Positions 54,745 through 64,000 of a stretch of 64,000 bases of DNA are shown here, piece after piece. The translations under genes were made by a program, and so were the position numbers. The notes under the pieces were generated by a model. The model made no database searches, was not told the origin of the DNA, and saw only the letters and a program-made list of their open reading frames with translations. This DNA is from Paenibacillus sp. FSL W8-0426 (GTDB taxonomy: Bacteria > Bacillota > Bacilli > Paenibacillales > Paenibacillaceae), in the NCBI RefSeq assembly GCF_037969725.1, contig NZ_CP150203.1:2558001-2622000 (forward strand). The letters are read 5' to 3'. Each line of letters begins with the position of its first letter. Position 1 is the stretch's first letter.

Positions 54745-55269
54745 ATGACAAGCACGTACAAGACGGTTCCTTTCGGTTATGAACCGCCCCCGGCCAGCCG
54801 GAAAGGCACGCTGGTGTTTTACGACTCGTTTGAACACATCACCGATGAACAGTTGGAGCGGGCCGCACAACTCGCCGAATCGCGTTCGTTCCAGCAGCTG
54901 GTGCTGTATCCGCTGCATGAAAGCACCGTTAAACGATGGAGCAAGGAAGAAGTGCGGCCGTATTACAAAAGGGAAGATCGGCTTCACGGCTGGAGAGTTG
55001 AGCATAATGACTCCAGCATCAAAGTGGAGGGCCTCGAAGGCAAGCGGAAAAAATATACGCCTATGGATACGGCATTGCGCCATCTGACGGATCTGTACCC
55101 TGCGCCGATCTTTTTGATATTAACCACAGACATGGCCAATCGTTTTGCGTCATTTGATTCATTTGAGGAATGGATCAAGCGGCTGCGCATCATCATCGAC
55201 GGCTCTCCCGAAACGGTTCATCCGCGGCTGGAGCAGTTTCGGAACCGATGGGAATGGGCGGAACCATAA
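54745..55269 (+). CDS. Uncharacterised 174-residue protein
   Basis: The ATG at 54745 follows AGGAGG at a good distance; the frame extends upstream but without an SD. The product is soluble, with no signal peptide or membrane helix. Visible features are GTLVFYDSFEHITDEQLERA, LVLYPLHESTVKRW, KVEGLEGKRKKYTPMDTAL, and WIKRLRIIID near the end. It resembles in feel a nucleotidyl-binding Rossmann protein, but no family motif is certain. It is divergent from mrpAB and ends at a bidirectional terminator. Confidence 0.7.
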   Translation: MTSTYKTVPFGYEPPPASRKGTLVFYDSFEHITDEQLERAAQLAESRSFQQLVLYPLHESTVKRWSKEEVRPYYKREDRLHGWRVEHNDSSIKVEGLEGKRKKYTPMDTALRHLTDLYPAPIFLILTTDMANRFASFDSFEEWIKRLRIIIDGSPETVHPRLEQFRNRWEWAEP

Positions 55270-55288
55270 TCGGGAAGAGATTCAAAAC

Positions 55289-55338
55289 AAAAAGTTGTGC
55301 TGCACACCGTTATTACGGCGAGCATCACAACTTTTTTT
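55289..55338. terminator. Bidirectional terminator
   Basis: AAAAAGTTGTG (55289-55299) pairs with CACAACTTTTT (from 55326). T7 on the plus strand and A-run on the other side serve both convergent genes. Confidence 0.9.
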
Positions 55339-55349
55339 GGTGAAAACAT

Positions 55350-56474
55350 TTATGCGCTTTCCAGCGAAGTAACGGTTTTGTTCTTTCCCGTCCGCTTGGC
55401 GATGTAAAGGCAGGCATCAACCTCCTCGAACAGCTTGTCCTTGGTTAATTGATGATTATAGCTTTGCAGTCCGGCGCTAACTGTGACGTAAGCTCCTCCG
55501 AGTTCCGCGAGAACCATTCTGGCCACGCCCTTGCGGATTTTCTCGATGACCGCATAGGCCTGTTCGAACGATTGCTCGAACATCAGAACCGCAAATTCTT
55601 CGCCGCCGTACCGGGCAGCAATATCGCTGGAGGTGATTTGTTCCTGAATAACCAGCGATACCTTCTCCAAAATGATGTCGCCGACGCGATGGCCATATGT
55701 ATCATTGATGGATTTGAAATTATCGATATCGATCAGTGCGAGATGAAGACTCATGCCATCGTTGGCATATTCATATGCTTTTTCGAAATAATCTTTGAAA
55801 GAACTTTGATTGTACAGCTTGGTCAATCCGTCCGTCTTGGATTGTTTGGCCATGATGGCATTTCTTACGATCAGTTCCTGCTTGGCGAGCATGCTTTGCC
55901 TGAGGTCTTCCAGCACCTCCATTTGACTGGTCACGATCAGTTGGGCCACGTAGGTGCCGATGATGAGGAAGGCAGGTATCGAAACCATGTCAAACGACGA
56001 GAGGTACGCTCTGTATCCCGGGTCGAACAACACGATAATGTATCCTGTCAATTGCATGAGAAAAGTTGTCCAGACTCGTTTCTTGCTCAGAAAAAGGACG
56101 GAGGAGAGGATCGGCAGCAAACAGATCGCCAAAATAATCCGAATGTCATAATTGACGCGAATAATGGTCCAGGCGACCACCGTGCCGGCGACAGTCATTG
56201 CGTAGAACGAAAAGGTTAGCGTTTTGAAACGCCGATTGACCCAGGCGGCCAGCAGATTGGATATACCACCCGCAAGGGTGGGCCATATCAGCACATTAAG
56301 GATGAAATCTTCGGGTGTGCGATCATAGACCATGAACAGATAACATGCTACCTGGATTACCGCATGGCTAATGACGACTACCCAGTAGGAACGCAACATC
56401 CTTTTGATCCAAATGGCATGTTTGAATTCGTACTCCGCGGGTATGCGGCTGTTACGCGTATTGGGTTTTCTCAA
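55350..56474 (-). CDS. Membrane-bound diguanylate cyclase (GGDEF protein)
   Basis: About 374 residues. Six or so membrane helices (residues about 25-180), a short coiled coil, then a GGDEF domain with the active motif RYGGEEFAVLMF and substrate region LIDIDNFKSINDTYGH. It makes cyclic di-GMP from two GTP. The RxxD inhibitory site that normally precedes the motif is TSSD here, so product feedback may be lost. The start is uncertain: the frame is open to a TTG at 56543, but TATAAT of a likely promoter (TTGCGT, 17 bp) lies at that point. A TTG at 56474 with GGTGAT upstream is preferred. Confidence 0.88.
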   Translation of the reverse strand: MRKPNTRNSRIPAEYEFKHAIWIKRMLRSYWVVVISHAVIQVACYLFMVYDRTPEDFILNVLIWPTLAGGISNLLAAWVNRRFKTLTFSFYAMTVAGTVVAWTIIRVNYDIRIILAICLLPILSSVLFLSKKRVWTTFLMQLTGYIIVLFDPGYRAYLSSFDMVSIPAFLIIGTYVAQLIVTSQMEVLEDLRQSMLAKQELIVRNAIMAKQSKTDGLTKLYNQSSFKDYFEKAYEYANDGMSLHLALIDIDNFKSINDTYGHRVGDIILEKVSLVIQEQITSSDIAARYGGEEFAVLMFEQSFEQAYAVIEKIRKGVARMVLAELGGAYVTVSAGLQSYNHQLTKDKLFEEVDACLYIAKRTGKNKTVTSLESA

Positions 56475-56708
56475 TATATCACCGCTGACTGCATCATAAT
56501 GATACGACAGAATGGACTCTCGTATAGAGTAATTATAAAGCACAACCGAAGAAACGCAAATGATTATATTTCTTCGTTCGAAGATCGATCAGGGAGACAA
56601 TTCTCCACGTTCTCATAAAGGACAGACAAAAATCATGATTACCGTCATAACCTAAGATGTAGGCTCCAAGACATGATGATTCCAATTAGATGAAGGGGGG
56701 TGGATTCA

Positions 56709-59700
56709 ATTCCTCTTATCGTCCGTTCAACAGTCAATGCAACAGGAGCGATTACATTTACGGGAAATACCCTTGGTCTAAGCCGGTCCGATACGGCTGC
56801 GGTTCCAGGTACCCAGGATAGCATCGGCGCGTTTACGACCGTGAATACCAGTTTAACCTATGGCACCTATCCGGCAGGCACGACAAGCCAGTACCAGAGC
56901 AACAGCTCTTCTGCAACCCTTGTCCTCCCCGCAGGCAGCACGGTGCTGTACGCCGAGCTCATCTGGGGCGGAAGTTACATTAACGGAACGATCAATCTTA
57001 GCGCATTCATCAACAACCCCGTCACCTTCACGACCCCTGCAGGCACAAACAGCGTCACTCCGGACCCAGCCACGTACAATCAGTTTGATCTTGGAAACGG
57101 CGCCTCCGGCTATGTGCGTTCCGCCAACGTAACGACGCTGGTTCAGAATGGCGGGGCGGGTACATATACGACAGGCGGGGTCGTAGGTACGATCGTCGTT
57201 GCAAACGATCCGACGGCCAACCATGCCGGCTGGACGCTTGGCGTCATTTACCAGAATCCGAATCTGCCCTTCCGCAACATGTCATTGCGAGCCGGGGGAG
57301 TACTGGTTCAATCCACTTCCGCACCTGTAGTAACGACCATTACCGGATTTGCAACGCCCATATCCGGGGCGTTGGGCGGAAGAGCCTTGTTTAGCGCACA
57401 GGAGGGGGATGCGAACCGAACGGGAGATCAGGCACTGTTCGGTCCGACATCGGCGACTTCCGTTGCTTTGTCAGGTCCTAATAACTTTGCCAACAACTTT
57501 TTCGCTTCTCAGATAAATGGGGATACGGGAGCTTTAAACACAACAGGAACGTTCGGAACGAGAAACCAAACCAATGGTGCGCCGGGCACCAATATCATCG
57601 GAGGCCGGCAGGGCTGGGACATTACGAATGTGGATGTGTCTGCCCGGCTGGTCAATAACCAGTCGACCGCAGTCCTGACGCTGACCACGTCCGGGGATGC
57701 TTACATCGTCAACGGTAACGCCATCCAAGTGGACATCAACGCACCGAGGATCACGCTTTCGAAATCTACGGCAGCGACGGGTGCGGCGGCCGGAGACAGC
57801 ATACTGTACACCGTGACGGTCAACAACTCGGGAACGGCCAATGCGGCCAGCGTTGTTTTGTCGGATTCGCTTCCTTCCGGACTCACCTTTATCCCTGGAA
57901 GCGTTACTGTTGCGGGGGTATCTCGACCGACGTATGACATCAACGCGGGGGTTCCGCTCGGTTCCCTGAATCTGTCCGGCAGCATCGTAGTCACGTATCG
58001 CGCGCAAATTGCTTCGGATTCCAGCATCTTGCAGCTGGTGAACACCGCGAACGCGGCCTTCACGTTTCAGAGCGTTGCCGGGGGATCCATCATCACAGGG
58101 GTGATCCCGTCCAATGCCAATACGCTTACGGTGTATTCTCCTAACTTGGCGCTGATTAAATCAGCAAACACCACCAACGCAACGGTGGGAGACCAAGTCA
58201 CTTATACCATCCAGGTCAACAATGCCGGGAATACGGCTGCAACGGTGACGCTGACCGACAATATTCCTAGCGGGAGCTCATACGTCGCGGGAAGTTTTCG
58301 CGTCAACGGGACGGTCGTCCCGGGAGCCAATCCCGCGACGGGCGTTAATATCGGCAGCGTTGCGGCCGGAACGACGAGCACGGTGACGTTTCAGGTTCTG
58401 GTCACTTCCCTTCCCGCACCGCCCACGCTTACGGATCGGGCAACGGCCGCTTATTCATTCACTACACCGGATAGCCGCGCCATAACAGGCTCCGTTTCTT
58501 CCAATACAATTACCATTCCAGTAGCGTTGCCGAATGTAACTGTGAGCAAAACGGCGACAGAGACCGATGTAGCGGTAGGAGAGACGTTTACGTATAACCT
58601 GAGCGTATCCAACGCCGGCATTCAGACCATCAACAATGCAATCCTGACGGACAGTCTACCTTCCGGCGCTGCGTTTGTTGCAGGCAGCGTCGTGGTGAGG
58701 GGGATTGCAGCTCCTTCGGCCAATCCAGGCAGCGGCATTTCGCTCGGAACCATTGCTGCCGGTGCTTCAGTCGCCGTTTCCTTTCAGGTTGCCGTACAAT
58801 CGTTGCCTGCTTCGGGCTCGCTATCGAACCAGGCTTCGGTGTCCTATAGCTCTGGCGCGTTCTCCGGAATTTCAAATTCGAATACGGTAAGCACTCCGGT
58901 CTATCAGCCGGTCATCAATGTAGCCAAGTCTGCAAATGAAACAAATGCCACATTGGGCGATCAGATTCAGTATACCTTCGTTGTTACCAATAGGGGCAAT
59001 ATCGCAGCGCAAGTTACCGTGACGGATACGATTCCCTCCGGGACGTCGTTCATTACCGATTCGGTGACGGTCAACGGGACGGCCCGTCCGGGCAGTTCGC
59101 CGCTTACAGGAATATCTTTAGGGATCGTAAACCCGGGCTCGACGTTTACGGTTACTTTCCGGACGTCGCTTACGTCGATTCCCGAACCGCCGATCCTGCG
59201 CAACCAAGGGACGGCCGATTACACGTATCAACTCCCAAGCGGCAGAAATTTATCGGGCAGCGCCGTTTCCAACACCGTTGTCATTCCTGCTTCTGCGCCG
59301 AACGTTACGATTGCCAAAACGGTAAATGCCGCAGATGCCACTGTAGGTGATGCACTTACATATACGGTTAACGTTACGAATGCAGGCTCCGGCGCAGTCC
59401 AAAACGTCATCCTATCGGATGTGCTGTCAGAAGGCCTTCAGTTCATTTCGGGCACGGTGACCGTCAATGGGGCATCGGTAAGCGCCGCCAATCCGATATC
59501 CGGCATTACGCTAGGCACCTTGCCCCCTCCAGCCCAGACTACGGTAACGTATCAAGCCAGGGTTACGTCTGTGCCCGGTACGGGAAACGTAAGCAATCGC
59601 GCCAGCGCCGCGTTCACTTCGGGCAGTTTCAACGGTACGTCGTCGTCGGTCGTCGTCACCACGCCCGTGTATCAGCCTGTCATTACGTTGGCCAAGTCGG

Positions 59701-62700
59701 CGAGCACCACGAATCTGACCGTAGGAGATACGTTCAACTATGCGATCCAGGTCAGCAATACGGGGAACATCGCTGCCAACGTCACGTTGAATGATCCTGT
59801 TCCCGCCGGAGCGATCTTCAACACGAACAGCGTGATCATAAATGGCGTTCCGACACCCGGCGTCAGCCCGAACACGGGAATCCAGGTTGGAGCTGTTACG
59901 CCGGGAGCGAACGTAACGGTCACTTTCGTGGCAACGGTAACGAGCCTTCCGGCTGCTCGCCAGTTGGTGAATCAGGCTGCGGCAGGATTTAATTACACAT
60001 TGCCGAGCGGCAGGACTGCTGCAGGAAACGCTATCTCCAATACAGTAACGACCCCTGTATCGTTGCCGGACGTATCGGTCCTCAAAAGCGTTAATGTGAG
60101 CAATGCGGTAACCGGTGACGTCATAACGTACACATCGGTGATTCGCAATAACGGAGCAGCGGGAATCGGCAGCGTTGTGCTTGCCGACCCACTGCCAGCG
60201 AATGCTACGTTCGTATCCGGGAGCGTCATTGTGAACGGGGTTTCAATCCCGCAATCCAATCCGTCCGCCGGCATTCCAATCGGTACGTTGGCCTCAGGAG
60301 CCACGGCTACCGTAACTTTCGAGGTGAGGATAACTATGCCCGTTCCTTCACAGATCAACAACCAATCGACGGTAAGTTTCACGTCCGGCGTATTTTCCGG
60401 AACGTCGTCGTCCAACACAACGACGACCCCGGTCATTCAACCCCAGATTTCGCTTGCCAAGACGGCAAACACGAACAACGCTACTGTTGGAGATACGGTT
60501 GTCTTCACGGTAAACGTCAGCAACAGCGGAAATTTGGCGGCCAATCTTACATTGACGGATGCTATTCCTTCCGTAACCACGTTTGTGCCCAACAGCGTCG
60601 TTGTGGCAGGGACGCCATTGCCAGGGGTATCGCCGGTAACCGGCATTCCTGTTGGAACGGTGGCGGCCGGCGCCACGGTGGTGGTGACCTTCGCTGTCGT
60701 GGTGGATTCGCTGCCTTCTCCGCAGCAGATCAGCAATCAGGCCACGTCCACGTATACATTCACCCCGCCGGACGGGCGGACGCTGACGGGTACGGCTACG
60801 TCCAACACGGTGACGTTCCCGGTATCGTCCCCGAACGTTGCCGTGGTGAAGAGTACGGCCTCGACGGCTGCCGCGATCGGCGACACGGTCACGTATTCCA
60901 TCGTTGTGACGAACAGCGGCATCGCGCCGATCAACAACATTCAACTTTCCGACCCCGCCCCTGCAGGCTCGTCTTTTGTCGCAGGGTCCGTGACGGTCAA
61001 CGGAACGCCTCAGCCTTCGGCGAATCCGATCGGCGGCATCGCACTTGGATCGCTGGCTCCGGGAGCTTCAACGACGGTTACCTTCAGCATCACGGTCGAT
61101 GCCATTCCGCCGAACGGCCAGCTGAGCAACCGTTCTTCCGTGACGTTTACGTCAGGGGCCTTCTCGGGATCTGCCTTCTCGAATACGCTCATTACGCCAG
61201 TTTTCCAGCCGATTCTTACGGCGCAGAAACGTGCCAGCACAAACCATGCAACGGTAGGTGATACCGTCAGCTATACCATTACCGTAAACAATCAGGGGAA
61301 CTTTCCAGGCACGATTACGGTAACGGATAATTTGCCGGCCGGCACAACGCTTGTACCCAACAGCGTCATCGTGAACGGCCAACCGCAGCCGGCAGCCGAC
61401 CCAAGTACAGGCATTCCGGCAGGAAGCGTTGCCGCCGGAGCTGCGACGACCGTGACGTTTTCCGTCGTCATTGTTTCATTGCCAACGCCGCAGCAGCTGG
61501 TCAACCAAGCAAACGTAGCCTATTCGTTCACGCTGCCGGACGGAAGAACGTTGACGGGAAGCGTGCAGTCCAATACGTTAACCATTCCCGTATCGGCCCC
61601 TGACGTCGACGTCGTCAAATCGACGTCCTCCACGGCCGCATCTATCGGCGATACGGTCGCCTACACCGTCACTGTCACGAATAACGGGATCGCCGCCGTC
61701 AACAACGTGGTTTTTACCGATGCGCTTCCGCAAGGCACATCCCTCGTGCCCGGCAGTGTATTCGTCGATGGCGTTCAGCGTCCAGGCGCGAATCCCTCGA
61801 CGGGAATTATCCTGAATTCCATTGCAGCTGGAGCCACCGTCACCGTTGCCTTTAGTGTTAACGTCAATGCGCTTCCGCCTACGGCAACCATCAGCAATCA
61901 GTCGTCGGTCAGCTTTACATCGGGTTCATTCTCCGCTACCGCGTTTTCCAATACGGTCACCACGCCGGTATACCAGCCTATCTTATCGGCAGCCAAAAGC
62001 GCGAATCAAACGCTCGCCACGGTGGGAGACACGATCGTTTATACGATCCTGATCTCCAATGCCGGGAATTATGGTGCTTCCGTTACATTGACCGATACCA
62101 TTCCGGCGGGCACGGAACTGGTCCCGAACAGCGTCATCGTGAACGGGGCTCCCGTTCCCGGGGCCGATCCGGCATCGGGTATACCGCTTGGCACAGTAAC
62201 CACCTCCGCTACCGTGACGTTCTCGGTAGTCATCGTCTCTTTGCCGTTAAACCAGCAGCTGGCAAACCAGGCGACGGCGACGTTTACGTATACGCTGCCG
62301 GATGGACGGACATTGGGCGGCACGATCTCGTCCAATACACTGCTCATCCCGGTGTCTGCACCGGATGTCGAGATTGTCAAAACGACGGCTTCTACGGATG
62401 CGGTGGTCGGGGACACGATTGTGTATCAAACGGTGGTCACGAACAGCGGCATCGAGAATGTGGATAATGTGGTGCTGACGGATCCGATCGATCCGTCCAC
62501 CAGCTTTGTCGCCGGAAGCGTGCAGGTGGACGGAGTCCTGCGGCCTGAGGCCAATCCGGCCCTGGGTATCGCGCTTGGCACGATTGCTCCCGGCGCTTCG
62601 GTTACCGTATCTTATGCGGTCAGAGTTAATGCGCTTCCGACCCCGCCGCAAGTCAGCAGCCAGTCGGCAGTCAGCTTTACTTCCGGCGCGTTTTCGGGAA

Positions 62701-63413
62701 CGGCGTATTCCAATACGGTGATCACGCCGATTTACCAGCCCATCGTTGCAGTAACTAAAACAGCCAACACCTCGAACGCCACCATCGGCGATACCATCGT
62801 ATACTCGTTCACCATCACGAACACGGGCAATTTGCCTGTTCAGCTCACGTTAACCGACTCCATTCCGGACGGGGCCGTGCTGGTCCCGAACAGCGTTCTG
62901 GTCGACGGCGTTCCGCAGCCGGGAGCAGATCCGAATACGGGCATCGTCGTGGGTACCATTCCGGCAGGAGGTACGGTCAACGTCACCGTCACGCTTCAGG
63001 TTACGGTGGATACGCTGCCTCAGAACCAGCAGCTGACCAATCAGGCGGTAGCCAGCTACTCGTATAGTCCGCCGGATGGCCGTCAACTCACGGGTACGGT
63101 ATCTTCCAACGTGCTTGTCATTCCGGTATCCGCTCCGAACGTGGTTGTCAGCAAAAGCACAAGCGCCGTAGACGCCGTCGTGGGGGATGTCATTACGTAT
63201 ACGATAACCGTAACGAACAGCGGAATCGAAGCCGTCAACAATGTGGTCATGGTCGATCCGATACCTGCGGGAGCGGTGTTCGTGGCAGGCAGCGTAACGG
63301 TGGACGGTACGCCTCGTCCGACAGGCAATCCGGACACCGGCATCACGCTCGGCACGATTCAGCCAGGCGCATCCGTAACGGTTACCTTCCAGGTCCGGGT
63401 TGTTGTCATATGA
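56709..63413 (+). CDS. Giant DUF11-repeat protein, 15 repeats in alternating A/B pattern
   Basis: About 2,230 residues. An N-terminal domain of about 345 residues (NATGAITFTGNTLGLSRSD, LIWGGSYINGT) precedes 15 DUF11 Ig-like repeats of about 125 residues each (roughly 57,740 to the end). Repeats 2-15 alternate: type A has a GN(xA) loop and ends LPDGR..SNTxxIPVSAP; type B has NSGI..NNV and ends SGxFSG..SNTxTTPVYQP. No signal peptide, sortase motif or membrane helix is visible. The start could be GTG at 56700 or ATT at 56709; AAGGGGGG at 56693 sits well only for the ATT. The last repeat is cut by the stop. Surface or spore role inferred only. Confidence 0.88.
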   Translation: MPLIVRSTVNATGAITFTGNTLGLSRSDTAAVPGTQDSIGAFTTVNTSLTYGTYPAGTTSQYQSNSSSATLVLPAGSTVLYAELIWGGSYINGTINLSAFINNPVTFTTPAGTNSVTPDPATYNQFDLGNGASGYVRSANVTTLVQNGGAGTYTTGGVVGTIVVANDPTANHAGWTLGVIYQNPNLPFRNMSLRAGGVLVQSTSAPVVTTITGFATPISGALGGRALFSAQEGDANRTGDQALFGPTSATSVALSGPNNFANNFFASQINGDTGALNTTGTFGTRNQTNGAPGTNIIGGRQGWDITNVDVSARLVNNQSTAVLTLTTSGDAYIVNGNAIQVDINAPRITLSKSTAATGAAAGDSILYTVTVNNSGTANAASVVLSDSLPSGLTFIPGSVTVAGVSRPTYDINAGVPLGSLNLSGSIVVTYRAQIASDSSILQLVNTANAAFTFQSVAGGSIITGVIPSNANTLTVYSPNLALIKSANTTNATVGDQVTYTIQVNNAGNTAATVTLTDNIPSGSSYVAGSFRVNGTVVPGANPATGVNIGSVAAGTTSTVTFQVLVTSLPAPPTLTDRATAAYSFTTPDSRAITGSVSSNTITIPVALPNVTVSKTATETDVAVGETFTYNLSVSNAGIQTINNAILTDSLPSGAAFVAGSVVVRGIAAPSANPGSGISLGTIAAGASVAVSFQVAVQSLPASGSLSNQASVSYSSGAFSGISNSNTVSTPVYQPVINVAKSANETNATLGDQIQYTFVVTNRGNIAAQVTVTDTIPSGTSFITDSVTVNGTARPGSSPLTGISLGIVNPGSTFTVTFRTSLTSIPEPPILRNQGTADYTYQLPSGRNLSGSAVSNTVVIPASAPNVTIAKTVNAADATVGDALTYTVNVTNAGSGAVQNVILSDVLSEGLQFISGTVTVNGASVSAANPISGITLGTLPPPAQTTVTYQARVTSVPGTGNVSNRASAAFTSGSFNGTSSSVVVTTPVYQPVITLAKSASTTNLTVGDTFNYAIQVSNTGNIAANVTLNDPVPAGAIFNTNSVIINGVPTPGVSPNTGIQVGAVTPGANVTVTFVATVTSLPAARQLVNQAAAGFNYTLPSGRTAAGNAISNTVTTPVSLPDVSVLKSVNVSNAVTGDVITYTSVIRNNGAAGIGSVVLADPLPANATFVSGSVIVNGVSIPQSNPSAGIPIGTLASGATATVTFEVRITMPVPSQINNQSTVSFTSGVFSGTSSSNTTTTPVIQPQISLAKTANTNNATVGDTVVFTVNVSNSGNLAANLTLTDAIPSVTTFVPNSVVVAGTPLPGVSPVTGIPVGTVAAGATVVVTFAVVVDSLPSPQQISNQATSTYTFTPPDGRTLTGTATSNTVTFPVSSPNVAVVKSTASTAAAIGDTVTYSIVVTNSGIAPINNIQLSDPAPAGSSFVAGSVTVNGTPQPSANPIGGIALGSLAPGASTTVTFSITVDAIPPNGQLSNRSSVTFTSGAFSGSAFSNTLITPVFQPILTAQKRASTNHATVGDTVSYTITVNNQGNFPGTITVTDNLPAGTTLVPNSVIVNGQPQPAADPSTGIPAGSVAAGAATTVTFSVVIVSLPTPQQLVNQANVAYSFTLPDGRTLTGSVQSNTLTIPVSAPDVDVVKSTSSTAASIGDTVAYTVTVTNNGIAAVNNVVFTDALPQGTSLVPGSVFVDGVQRPGANPSTGIILNSIAAGATVTVAFSVNVNALPPTATISNQSSVSFTSGSFSATAFSNTVTTPVYQPILSAAKSANQTLATVGDTIVYTILISNAGNYGASVTLTDTIPAGTELVPNSVIVNGAPVPGADPASGIPLGTVTTSATVTFSVVIVSLPLNQQLANQATATFTYTLPDGRTLGGTISSNTLLIPVSAPDVEIVKTTASTDAVVGDTIVYQTVVTNSGIENVDNVVLTDPIDPSTSFVAGSVQVDGVLRPEANPALGIALGTIAPGASVTVSYAVRVNALPTPPQVSSQSAVSFTSGAFSGTAYSNTVITPIYQPIVAVTKTANTSNATIGDTIVYSFTITNTGNLPVQLTLTDSIPDGAVLVPNSVLVDGVPQPGADPNTGIVVGTIPAGGTVNVTVTLQVTVDTLPQNQQLTNQAVASYSYSPPDGRQLTGTVSSNVLVIPVSAPNVVVSKSTSAVDAVVGDVITYTITVTNSGIEAVNNVVMVDPIPAGAVFVAGSVTVDGTPRPTGNPDTGITLGTIQPGASVTVTFQVRVVVI

Positions 63414-64000
63414 GTCCGGAATCCAGATCGTTGTCCTTTAATCTGCAGAACCGCTCGCTCGTTCGTTTCAACACGGATGTGGACGATCCGGAGCAAATTT
63501 CGTATTCCAATACCGTGGTTACGCCTTGGATCGGTCCCAAATTGATGATCCGCAAACGGTGCAACTTGTTCAAGGCTGCTCTAGGTCAAACGTTGATCTA
63601 TGACATCGAGATCGAGAACGAAGGTAATCTTGATGCGAGGGTGCGGGTCATTGACCCGCTGGCCCCGGGTATCGCGTTCTTTCCCAATTCGGTATTGCGG
63701 GACGGGGTGCCGCTTCCCGGCGCGTCGCCGGCGGAAGGACTTCCATGGTTGGAGATCGCTGCAGGAGCGCTGCTGCGGCTCCATTTCCAGGCGATCATTG
63801 TGGCTGTTCCCCCCGACTTGAAGCTGGTTAACCAGGCACAGGTGCAGTATGTCTTTTTGACGCCGGAGGGCAGGGAAGGCACGGGGGAGGAATACTCCAA
63901 CACCGTCGAGGTCATGTTGGTTTCGGCAAAATTGCTGGTTGCGCTGCAGGTGGACCGCGCCCAAACATTTGTCGGCGATATCGTGAAGTACAGTGTTTCG
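63410..64000 (+). CDS. Continuation of the DUF11 repeats in the -1 frame, runs off window
   Basis: The ATG at 63410 overlaps the TGA of the previous gene (ATGA) and stays open through 197 codons to the window end. It begins MSPESRSLSFNLQNRSLVRF and reaches ISYSNTVVTPWIGP, which is the end of a type B repeat. A divergent type A repeat follows (LGQTLIYDIEIENEGNLDA to EEYSNTVEVMLV), then the start of another (AQTFVGDIVKYSVS). So this ORF supplies the missing half of repeat 15 of the giant protein. Either the two are translated in a coupled way, or a -1 frameshift (biological or sequencing) separates one gene into two. Confidence 0.8.
   Translation, partial: MSPESRSLSFNLQNRSLVRFNTDVDDPEQISYSNTVVTPWIGPKLMIRKRCNLFKAALGQTLIYDIEIENEGNLDARVRVIDPLAPGIAFFPNSVLRDGVPLPGASPAEGLPWLEIAAGALLRLHFQAIIVAVPPDLKLVNQAQVQYVFLTPEGREGTGEEYSNTVEVMLVSAKLLVALQVDRAQTFVGDIVKYSVS

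Noticed and set aside
57740..63413. Possible CRISPR or tandem DNA repeat array
   Set aside because: The periodicity is a protein-level repeat of about 375 bp with diverged DNA; no short identical direct repeats with spacers.
1..64000. tRNA, rRNA, transposase or prophage genes
   Set aside because: None recognised on either strand. The only mobile-like feature is the structured repeat.

Overview
The window looks like chromosomal DNA from a Paenibacillus-like, spore-forming Bacilli member. The grounds are strong AGGAGG-type ribosome binding sites, frequent TTG/GTG starts, U-tract terminators, and gene families typical of that group: spore-coat transglutaminase, an Mrp antiporter, RelP, an SgrR-like regulator and a DUF11 giant protein. 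I see no rRNA, tRNA, transposase, prophage or CRISPR array. Species cannot be assigned from sequence alone.

Layout. 1-9.8 kb: 3' part of ppaC, a divergent IF-3 paralogue, tgl (minus strand), a four-PAS histidine kinase whose receiver domain is cut short, a truncated KhtT-like gene, an LppM-type lipoprotein, a 30-residue membrane peptide, an M3 oligoendopeptidase and a GNAT acetyltransferase. 9.8-16.7 kb: a structured repeat, an iron alcohol dehydrogenase and a glgC-glgD-glgP operon. 16.9-29.4 kb: pentapeptide-repeat protein, AraC/GyrI regulator, VanZ protein, alpha-glucosidase, UPF0173 hydrolase, an SgrR-like regulator divergent from an MFS transporter, and treA-treP for trehalose. 29.5-39.4 kb: single genes including an alpha/beta hydrolase, a YkgJ cysteine-cluster protein, MFS pumps, a LysR/O-methyltransferase divergent pair, relP and a Fur-box-controlled siderophore-binding lipoprotein.

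39.4-45.2 kb: a second copy of the structured repeat directly precedes a type III polyketide synthase operon (synthase, methyltransferase, FAD oxidoreductase, MMPL exporter). This is the best candidate biosynthetic system here. 45.4-48.5 kb: two esterases and a YdjM-like membrane protein. 48.6-54.5 kb (minus strand): an Mrp antiporter operon in which mrpA and mrpB are one ORF. 54.7-64 kb: an unrecognised 174-residue protein, a GGDEF protein, and a 6.7-kb DUF11 gene with 15 repeats in an alternating A/B pattern. The DUF11 gene stops inside its last repeat; an ATGA-overlapping ORF carries the rest of that repeat and runs off the window.

How the genes fit together. Carbon storage and sugar use form one theme (glgCDP, two GH13 enzymes, trehalose PTS, SgrR/MFS). 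A second is envelope and secreted functions (tgl, LppM lipoprotein, DUF11, Mrp). The polyketide operon appears self-contained: chain building, methylation, oxidation and export. All functional statements rest on motif recognition from memory; no database search was run.
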